6,161 bases of DNA from Lactobacillus sp. (GTDB lineage Bacteria > Bacillota > Bacilli > Lactobacillales > Lactobacillaceae), in assembly GCA_014803905.1 (NCBI GenBank), contig JAAVAW010000010.1:89690-95850 (forward strand), given 5' to 3'. The translations under genes were made by a program, and so were the position numbers. Shown piece by piece: positions 1-5,067 of this stretch; within the stretch, counting starts at the first letter, position 1, and the number at the start of each line of letters is the position of its first letter. Below the pieces are notes generated by a model. The model was not told the DNA's origin. It did not search any database and saw only the letters and a list, made by a program, of their open reading frames with translations.

Positions 1-1293
1 TTCTTTTCCTTCATCGTAAGCTTTCTTTAGGTCCTCTGGAAGGTATTTCTTGTTAATAACAGCCTGGTAAACAAAATCATCAAACCAAGAATCGCTCATT
101 ACAAAGTAACCTTTAAATCCAGGTTTTACACCCCAAGAATTTTCGATCTTCCATTTAGTTGGTTTACCATCAACAATATCCACCCCTGTAATAACCATAG
201 CGTGGTCCATCATACTTTCACCAGAATCTAACATTTGGGCTTTAGTCATAGTAAAATCAGTATCAAATAATTGATCACGACGGTAAAGGTTAGTATCAAG
301 TAAACCAGCTTGACGATCAGAATCTTTAACCACATTAGAACCAAACCAAACAACTTCACCGTCTTTAAGTTGCTTAATAATTAAGTCTTTCATTTCATCT
401 ATAGGAAGGTTCAAGTGACGAACTTGACGTCCACCTTCAATATTACCTAAATATTCAACTGAAAAGACTTTATGGAATGGCTTATCTTCGGTAGGAGCAT
501 TAATAGTAGAAATGTGATTTTCTAAATCAAGATCAACGTATTTTTCGTAAAATTCTTTTGGTGTCAAATCTTTGTCGATATGATAGTTTTTATCGTCATC
601 ACGATACTCAAAGTTGAATTTCTTTGGTGGAACACCAAGTGAGATAGCTAATACACGATAAACGTCATTAAGCATTTCATTTTTACGGGCTTGAACTTCA
701 TCTTCAGATTTACCCTTGTTAACCATCTCACGTAATTCTAATCCATCCTTACGAAGTAAAGTATTTAAGGTATCATTAAGGGCACTTGAATTAGTAGCAT
801 TGGCAGTTTCAGGGTAAACACTCTTAGGAACAATACCATATTTTTCAATAATGCCGCATAACATATCCCATTGACCACCATCTTGTTGAGGAGTAGCAAA
901 TAAGAAGGCCACCTTACGATCACCAAGTGGTTTGTCAGCACTAGAAATCACATTTTCAAAGAACCAATTAGATTTTTCAAATTTATCCCAAAAGTTAGTG
1001 TAATTTTGAGATAATTCGAAATCTTTTAATTTATATTCCTTTTGAAGTGGGTGACGCATTGTGTTTAATGCGGAGAACATCCAACAACGACCTGACTGTT
1101 TCTGATCTGCTGGTTTACCAGTTTCAATTTCAATTGAAAAAGTAGGATCTAGATTAATTTTTGTTTCTAAATTTTCACTTGCTTTAAAAATACCATTTGT
1201 TTGAGCAGCATGTGAAGCAACATTAACTGCAGGATGCTTTGCTAAATCTTTTTCATAATTAGCAATATCAGCTTGAGAAATTTCTTTTGCCAT
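1..1293 (-). CDS. C1-family cysteine aminopeptidase/oligopeptidase (PepC/PepE, bleomycin hydrolase-like), 3' end cut by window
   Basis: This is a papain-fold peptidase of the bleomycin hydrolase family, which trims peptides in the cytoplasm; in lactobacilli such enzymes release amino acids from imported peptides. The frame is open from the ATG at 1293 to the left edge (431 codons). Family members are about 437-449 residues, so only a short C-terminal tail is missing. The catalytic residues are visible: Gln64 (oxyanion hole), Cys70 in QSGRCWMF, His364 in DHAMVITGVD and Asn385 in KIENSWG. There is no signal peptide or membrane segment, which fits a cytosolic enzyme. A perfect AGGAGG lies 9 nt upstream of the start. 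The gene diverges from dut. The middle part (QNYTNFWDK, TPQQDGGQWDML) looks to me closer to the PepE/PepG paralogues than to classical PepC, but this is from memory, so no symbol is assigned. In this family the C-terminal tail influences exo- versus endo-cleavage, and it lies outside the window. Confidence 0.93.
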   Translation of the reverse strand, partial: MAKEISQADIANYEKDLAKHPAVNVASHAAQTNGIFKASENLETKINLDPTFSIEIETGKPADQKQSGRCWMFSALNTMRHPLQKEYKLKDFELSQNYTNFWDKFEKSNWFFENVISSADKPLGDRKVAFLFATPQQDGGQWDMLCGIIEKYGIVPKSVYPETANATNSSALNDTLNTLLRKDGLELREMVNKGKSEDEVQARKNEMLNDVYRVLAISLGVPPKKFNFEYRDDDKNYHIDKDLTPKEFYEKYVDLDLENHISTINAPTEDKPFHKVFSVEYLGNIEGGRQVRHLNLPIDEMKDLIIKQLKDGEVVWFGSNVVKDSDRQAGLLDTNLYRRDQLFDTDFTMTKAQMLDSGESMMDHAMVITGVDIVDGKPTKWKIENSWGVKPGFKGYFVMSDSWFDDFVYQAVINKKYLPEDLKKAYDEGKE

Positions 1294-1302
1294 AGGAATC
1301 TA

Positions 1303-1308
1303 CCTCCT
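1303..1308 (-). promoter_or_regulatory. Ribosome binding site of the C1 peptidase gene
   Basis: On the minus strand this reads AGGAGG, a full match to the anti-Shine-Dalgarno, 9 nt before the ATG at 1293. It fixes the start and suggests efficient translation. Confidence 0.85.
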
Positions 1309-1335
1309 GTAAATAAAATTAAGAATACATTAAAT

Positions 1336-1364
1336 ATTTTATAACATATTTTAAGTTTAGTCTA
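1336..1364 (-). promoter_or_regulatory. Candidate sigma-A promoter for the C1 peptidase gene
   Basis: Read on the minus strand, TAGACT (1364-1359, 4/6 to TTGACA) is followed by a 17-nt spacer and TAAAAT (1341-1336, 5/6 to TATAAT). Transcription would begin near 1329, giving a leader of about 36 nt that includes the ribosome binding site. The surrounding DNA is very AT-rich, so chance matches are likely. Spacing and position relative to the gene are the main support. Confidence 0.45.
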
Positions 1365-1406
1365 TTTAATAAAAGATAATTCTTAAATCTGCGTAATAAA
1401 TGATAG

Positions 1407-1440
1407 TTAACAATTTTTAAAGGCATTTTTAGAGTAAAAT
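1407..1440 (+). promoter_or_regulatory. Candidate sigma-A promoter for dut-radA
   Basis: TTAACA at 1407-1412 (5/6 to TTGACA) is followed after 17 nt by TAGAGT at 1430-1435 (4/6 to TATAAT). A better -10 by sequence, TAAAAT at 1435-1440, overlaps it but would need a 22-nt spacer from this -35. Either places the start of transcription in the 1440s, about 25-30 nt before the dut ATG. It runs away from the peptidase promoter, so the two promoters share one compact divergent region. Confidence 0.42.
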
Positions 1441-1470
1441 AAAGTCTAGATTATTTTTAAGGAGAAAGCT

Positions 1471-2010
1471 ATGCGTACGCGAGGATTTGAAGTAGTTACT
1501 AAATATCAAGATGAAAATATTAAGTTGCCCCAACGACAAACTATTGCAAGTGCTGGATATGATTTTGAAGCAGCCGAAGATATAACGATACCGTCTATTT
1601 GGTGTCTAGATTTTGTAAGAATTTTTAGATTGATTAGAAATGGTCATGAATTAAATGAACTTGATTTAGAAAGAGCCGAAAAAATCCTAAAACCAATTTT
1701 AGTTCCAACTGGAATTAAAGCCTATATGCCAGAAGATGAAGTATTGATTTTAGCTAATCGTTCTTCAAATACTTTTAAACGCAATATTTCGTTACCTAAT
1801 GGTATCGGTGTTGTTGATAGTGATTACTATAATAATGAAAATAATGAGGGTGAATTATTCTTTCAATTTATTAATTATGGTGTACGTCCACGAAAAATTA
1901 AAAAGGGTGATCGCATTGGTCAAGGAATATTTATGAAGTATTTAAAGACCGATAACGATCAGGCAGTGTTACAAAAAAGAACTGGAGGATTTGGTTCTTC
2001 AGGAATTTAA
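1471..2010 (+). CDS. dut: dUTP diphosphatase (trimeric dUTPase family)
   Basis: This 179-residue cytosolic enzyme hydrolyses dUTP to dUMP and pyrophosphate, keeping uracil out of DNA and supplying dUMP for thymidylate synthesis. All five motifs of the trimeric family are present: motif 1 ASAGYDFEA (26-34), motif 2 NRSSNT (96-101), motif 3 GVVDSDYYNN (113-122, putative catalytic Asp116 with Asp118 and Tyr119), motif 4 KGDRIGQGIF (145-154) and the C-terminal glycine-rich motif 5 RTGGFGSSG (170-178) that closes over the nucleotide. The segment at about 41-78 between motifs 1 and 2 is longer than in the E. coli enzyme. Motif 3 continues NNENNEGE rather than directly into GE; I recall both traits from Firmicute and phage relatives, so they are variants rather than defects. 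AAGGAG at 1459-1464, 6 nt before the ATG, supports the start. radA follows after 13 nt, so the two are probably cotranscribed. Confidence 0.95.
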   Translation: MRTRGFEVVTKYQDENIKLPQRQTIASAGYDFEAAEDITIPSIWCLDFVRIFRLIRNGHELNELDLERAEKILKPILVPTGIKAYMPEDEVLILANRSSNTFKRNISLPNGIGVVDSDYYNNENNEGELFFQFINYGVRPRKIKKGDRIGQGIFMKYLKTDNDQAVLQKRTGGFGSSGI

Positions 2011-2014
2011 GGTG
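2009..2014 (+). promoter_or_regulatory. Ribosome binding site that sets the radA start
   Basis: AAGGTG overlaps the dut stop codon and sits 9 nt before the ATG at 2024. It favours that ATG over an in-frame upstream TTG at 1991, which lies inside dut and has only a GGAGG 2 nt away. The GGAGG there encodes the Gly-Gly of dut motif 5. Confidence 0.7.
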
Positions 2015-2023
2015 AAAAAATTT

Positions 2024-3403
2024 ATGGCAAAAGTAAAAACGCGTTATAAATGTCGTAATTGTGGATATATTTCCGCTTCTTATTTAGGTAGATGTCCTAA
2101 TTGTGGAGCATGGAACCAATTTGAAAAAGAAACAGAAGAAGTAAAGACCGTATCAACTAAAGCTACAGCATCACGCTTGATGGTCAATACAGGAAATAAT
2201 GAACCGGTTAATCTAAAAGATATCAAAACTCATAAAGAGGATCGTATTATTACACCCTTTGAAGAATTAAATCGAGTTCTGGGTGGTGGAATTGTTCCAG
2301 GATCATTAGTACTCATTGGTGGAGATCCGGGAATCGGAAAATCAACCTTGATGTTACAAATTTCTAGTACTTTATCTAAAGATCATAAGGTTTTATATGT
2401 TTCAGGAGAAGAATCTGCCAATCAAATAAAATTACGTGCAAATCGTTTGCATGTTGGCGAAAGCAAAATTTTACTTTATCCAGAAACAAATATGGAAAAT
2501 ATTCGTCAGCAAATTAATGATGTTAAGCCTGACTTTTTAGTAATCGATTCAATTCAAACTATGAATGAGCCTTCTCTTGATTCAATGGTTGGCTCTGCTT
2601 CGCAAGTTCGTGAAGTAACGAGTGAGCTAATGAAAATAGCTAAAAATGATCAAATTACTGTTTTTGTAATTGGTCATGTAACTAAAGAAGGTTCAATTGC
2701 TGGGCCCAAAATTTTAGAGCATATGGTAGATACGGTACTCTATTTTGAAGGGGATAGTAATCATTCCTATCGAATGTTACGGTCAGTTAAAAATCGTTTT
2801 GGTGCAGCCAATGAAATAGGAATGTTTGAAATGCGTACTGAAGGATTATCTGAAGTAACTAATCCTTCGGCAATTTTTCTTGATGAACGGTTACCTAATT
2901 CTACTGGATCGGCTGTCGTAGTTTCATTAGAAGGAACACGACCAATTTTAGCTGATATTCAGGCTTTAGTTACCCCAACGGCCTTTGGTTATGCTAAAAG
3001 AACTACATCTGGCTTAGATTACAATCGCGTGGCACTTTTATTAGCAGTATTAGAAAAGCGTGGTAACTTGATGTTACAAAATCAAGATGCTTTTTTGACT
3101 GCAACAGGTGGAATCAAATTAAATGAACCGGCTGTTGATTTAGCAATTGCAATGGCTATTGCTTCAAGTTATAAAAATAAAGAAATTTCGGCTACTGATT
3201 GTTTTGTAGGTGAAATTGGGTTAACTGGTGAAGTTAGAAAGGTTAATCAAATTGAAGCTCGCGTAAAAGAGGCGGCTAAGGTTGGTTTTAAACGAATTTT
3301 TATCCCTAAACATAATCTAACTAAAAAATTACAGACAACTTCTGAAATTGAAGTCATTCCCGTGGCAAGTTTGCCGCAAACTTTAAAGTTAGTTTTCGGA
3401 TAG
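2024..3403 (+). CDS. radA: DNA repair protein RadA (RecA-like ATPase with zinc finger and Lon-like domain)
   Basis: RadA (Sms) is an ATP-driven DNA motor/helicase of the RecA superfamily that helps process branched recombination intermediates with RecA and, in naturally transformable species, extends strand exchange. From the ATG at 2024 it is 459 residues, the normal length. The domains are: an N-terminal zinc finger with Cys10, Cys13, Cys24 and Cys27 (CRNC and CPNC pairs); an ATPase core with Walker A GDPGIGKST (100-108, Lys106) and Walker B LVID (172-175); the RadA signature KNRFG (256-260); and a C-terminal Lon-protease-like domain from about 290. That domain has GGIKLNEPAVDLAIA and GEIGLTGEVRKV where Lon has its catalytic Ser and Lys regions, so it should be a structural domain without peptidase activity. 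The ATG is preferred over an in-frame TTG at 1991 because MAKVKTRYKC matches the usual family N-terminus and has its own ribosome binding site. It follows dut by 13 nt. Confidence 0.96.
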   Translation: MAKVKTRYKCRNCGYISASYLGRCPNCGAWNQFEKETEEVKTVSTKATASRLMVNTGNNEPVNLKDIKTHKEDRIITPFEELNRVLGGGIVPGSLVLIGGDPGIGKSTLMLQISSTLSKDHKVLYVSGEESANQIKLRANRLHVGESKILLYPETNMENIRQQINDVKPDFLVIDSIQTMNEPSLDSMVGSASQVREVTSELMKIAKNDQITVFVIGHVTKEGSIAGPKILEHMVDTVLYFEGDSNHSYRMLRSVKNRFGAANEIGMFEMRTEGLSEVTNPSAIFLDERLPNSTGSAVVVSLEGTRPILADIQALVTPTAFGYAKRTTSGLDYNRVALLLAVLEKRGNLMLQNQDAFLTATGGIKLNEPAVDLAIAMAIASSYKNKEISATDCFVGEIGLTGEVRKVNQIEARVKEAAKVGFKRIFIPKHNLTKKLQTTSEIEVIPVASLPQTLKLVFG

Positions 3404-3435
3404 AATTGAACTTTTTACTAGTAAAAGTTAAACTT
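3379..3435 (+). repeat. Cluster of three AACTTT/AAAGTT inverted repeats at the radA-gltX junction
   Basis: Three palindromic elements sit close together: a perfect 12-bp palindrome AACTTTAAAGTT (3379-3390, inside the last radA codons); an inverted repeat AACTTTTTAC / GTAAAAGTT (3409-3418 and 3421-3429, one extra T in the left arm); and AAGTT-A-AACTT (3425-3435), overlapping the second. They share one half-site. No T-run follows, so this is not a normal intrinsic terminator. It could be an operator, an mRNA structure or AT-rich coincidence. Confidence 0.5.
3406..3434 (+). promoter_or_regulatory. Weak candidate promoter for gltX
   Basis: TTGAAC (3406-3411, 4/6) and TAAACT (3429-3434, 4/6) are 17 nt apart and precede the gltX start by about 40 nt. 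The match is modest in an AT-rich spacer, so gltX may simply be read through from dut-radA. If the promoter is real, most of the second inverted repeat lies in its spacer. Confidence 0.25.
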
Positions 3436-3460
3436 AAATAGGTGAATTTTAGAATTTTGA

Positions 3461-3466
3461 AAGAGG
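3461..3466 (+). promoter_or_regulatory. Ribosome binding site that sets the TTG start of gltX
   Basis: AAGAGG lies 9 nt before the TTG at 3476. There is no in-frame ATG near it that would keep the conserved N-terminal strand and the HIGH-type motif, so the TTG is taken as the real start. Confidence 0.7.
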
Positions 3467-3475
3467 CGCTTAATT

Positions 3476-4975
3476 TTGGCTAAACAAAAGATTCGCGTTC
3501 GTTACGCACCAAGTCCAACTGGACACTTACATATTGGTAACGCGCGTACAGCATTATTTAATTACTTATTTGCTCGTCACAATAAGGGTAAGATGATTCT
3601 TCGTATTGAAGATACTGATCAAAAACGTAATGTTGAAGGTGGTTCTAAGTCACAAATGGAAAACCTTCATTGGCTTGGAATTGATTGGGACGAAGGTCCT
3701 GATGTAGGTGGGGATTATGGTCCTTACCGCCAATCAGAAAGAAAAGATATTTACAATAAATATATTCAACAATTAATTGATGAAGGTAAAGCTTATTATT
3801 CTTACAAGACTGAAGAAGAATTAGAAGCTCAACGTGAAGAACAACGTGCAATGGGTGTTGCTCCTCACTATACTTATGAATACGAAGGCATGACTGCTGA
3901 TGAAATTAAAAAGGCACAAGCAGAGGCCGAAGCAAAGGGACTTAAGCCGGTCGTTAGAATTCATATTCCAGAAATGAGAACCTATGCTTGGGATGATATG
4001 GTTAAGGGCAAAGTATCCTTTGAATCTGATACTATTGGTGGCGATTTCGTTATTCAAAAACGTGATGGTATGCCAACTTATAACTTTGCTGTAGTAGTTG
4101 ATGATCACTTAATGGAAATCACGCATGTTTTACGTGGGGATGACCACGTTGCTAATACTCCTAAGCAATTAGTAGTATATGAGGCTTTGGGTTGGGAACC
4201 ACCAAAATTTGGTCACATGACCTTGATTATTAACTCAGAGACTGGTAAAAAGCTTTCAAAACGTGATGAATCGGTACTTCAATTTATTGAACAATATCGT
4301 GATCTTGGTTATTTACCTGATGCAATGTTCAACTTTATTACTTTACTTGGTTGGTCACCTGTAGGAGAAAGTGAAATTTTCTCACAAAGAGAATTAATCA
4401 AGGCCTTTGATCCAGCTCGTTTATCAAAATCACCTGCTGCTTTTGACCAAAAGAAACTTGAATGGATTAACAACCAATATGTTAAAAAGGCTGACCGTGA
4501 TCAACTATTAGATTTAGCTTTAAATAACTTACAAGAAGCTGGTTTAGTAGATGAAAATATTACGCCTGAAAAGATGGAATGGATTCGTCAACTTGTAAAT
4601 ATTTATGCTGTTCAAATGTCTTATACTCAACAAATAGTTGATTTAGCTAAGATTTTCTTTGAAGACGAACCTGAACTTTCAGATGAAGAAGTTGAAGAAC
4701 TTAAGAAAGACGATGCTCGTCCAGTAATTGAAGAATTTAAGAAGCAATTAGATAGTATTCCACGTTTTACTGCTGTTCAAGTTATGAATGCTATTCAAGC
4801 AACTAGACGCGAAACTGGCGTTAAAGGTAGAAAACTCTTTATGCCGATTAGAATTGCATCAACTCGTTCAATGGTTGGACCAGGTGTTGGCGAAGCTATC
4901 GAATTATTGGGTAAAGAAAAGGCTATGAAGCATATTGACTTAACCTTAAAACAATTAAGTGATTTAGGTTTGTAA
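3476..4975 (+). CDS. gltX: Glutamyl-tRNA synthetase (class I)
   Basis: This cytosolic enzyme charges tRNA-Glu with glutamate using ATP. It has 499 residues, a normal length for the bacterial family. The class I signatures are clear: APSPTGHLHIGNAR (11-24, HIGH-type motif His19-Asn22), LRIEDTD (42-48), LRGDDH (219-224) and KLSKR (259-263, the KMSKS equivalent). The C-terminal third is the helical anticodon-binding region, including GVKGRKLFMPIR. Where E. coli and Bacillus enzymes carry a Cys-x-Cys zinc site, this protein reads YYSYKTEEELE (107-117); the ligands are absent and the whole protein has no cysteine. Most lactobacilli lack glutaminyl-tRNA synthetase and make Gln-tRNA through GatCAB, so this enzyme is probably non-discriminating (also charging tRNA-Gln). 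That is inference from the family, not visible here. The start is TTG with AAGAGG 9 nt upstream. A strong terminator follows 23 nt after the stop. Confidence 0.96.
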   Translation: MAKQKIRVRYAPSPTGHLHIGNARTALFNYLFARHNKGKMILRIEDTDQKRNVEGGSKSQMENLHWLGIDWDEGPDVGGDYGPYRQSERKDIYNKYIQQLIDEGKAYYSYKTEEELEAQREEQRAMGVAPHYTYEYEGMTADEIKKAQAEAEAKGLKPVVRIHIPEMRTYAWDDMVKGKVSFESDTIGGDFVIQKRDGMPTYNFAVVVDDHLMEITHVLRGDDHVANTPKQLVVYEALGWEPPKFGHMTLIINSETGKKLSKRDESVLQFIEQYRDLGYLPDAMFNFITLLGWSPVGESEIFSQRELIKAFDPARLSKSPAAFDQKKLEWINNQYVKKADRDQLLDLALNNLQEAGLVDENITPEKMEWIRQLVNIYAVQMSYTQQIVDLAKIFFEDEPELSDEEVEELKKDDARPVIEEFKKQLDSIPRFTAVQVMNAIQATRRETGVKGRKLFMPIRIASTRSMVGPGVGEAIELLGKEKAMKHIDLTLKQLSDLGL

Positions 4976-4998
4976 AACAAATTTGATTTAAAAGTAAA

Positions 4999-5024
4999 GC
5001 TACGCGAAAGCGTAGCCTTTTTTT
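4999..5024 (+). terminator. Intrinsic terminator after gltX
   Basis: A perfect 7-bp stem GCTACGC / GCGTAGC (4999-5005 and 5010-5016) is closed by a GAAA tetraloop and followed by C and seven T residues (5018-5024). The stem is GC-rich against an AT-rich background, with a stable GNRA loop. It should end transcripts from the gltX side and separate gltX from cysS. Confidence 0.93.
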
Positions 5025-5032
5025 GATAGAAT
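5024..5032 (+). promoter_or_regulatory. Candidate extended -10 promoter for cysS
   Basis: TGATAGAAT reads as TGn followed by TAGAAT (5/6 to TATAAT). No good -35 is visible at the right distance, because that position falls in the terminator stem; an extended -10 can work without one. Transcription would begin near 5039, giving a leader of about 29 nt. The alternative pair TTGATA (5023-5028) with TATTTA (5046-5051) has a better -35 but a poor -10. A promoter is needed here because the terminator just upstream should block read-through. Confidence 0.5.
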
Positions 5033-5054
5033 AGAACTAATGAGTTATTTAGAA

Positions 5055-5061
5055 AAGAGGG
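5055..5061 (+). promoter_or_regulatory. Ribosome binding site that sets the GTG start of cysS
   Basis: AAGAGGG lies 6 nt before the GTG at 5068. An ATG at 5064, only 2 nt downstream of the site, is in another frame and stops after five codons, so the GTG is the productive start. Confidence 0.75.
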
Positions 5062-5067
5062 ATATGT

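Noticed and set aside
1319..1386. Eight-bp inverted repeat TTAAGAAT (1319-1326) / ATTCTTAA (1379-1386) flanking the peptidase promoter candidate.
   Set aside because: In a 177-nt spacer this rich in A and T, about one such pair is expected by chance, and the arms are 52 nt apart.
1827..1857. dUTPase motif 3 continues as NNENNEGE rather than the usual short YxGE, suggesting a damaged active site.
   Set aside because: The Asp and Tyr of the motif are intact, all other motifs are present, and I recall this longer form from Firmicute and phage dUTPases. It is a subfamily variant.
1991..2023. In-frame upstream TTG extending radA by 11 residues into dut, with GGAGG just before it.
   Set aside because: The GGAGG is only 2 nt from the TTG and encodes the Gly-Gly of dut motif 5. 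The ATG at 2024 has its own ribosome binding site and gives the family's normal N-terminus.
3443..3461. Tandem GAATTTT copies resembling part of a CodY box upstream of gltX.
   Set aside because: They are direct, not inverted, copies and do not match the AATTTTCWGAAAATT consensus. This group of lactobacilli is not known to me to carry CodY.
4976..5067. T-box leader (tRNA-Cys riboswitch) before cysS, as found near this gene group in B. subtilis.
   Set aside because: The spacer is 92 nt, the hairpin is a plain terminator right after gltX, and no T-box consensus or specifier stem is visible. The likely leader is only about 29 nt.
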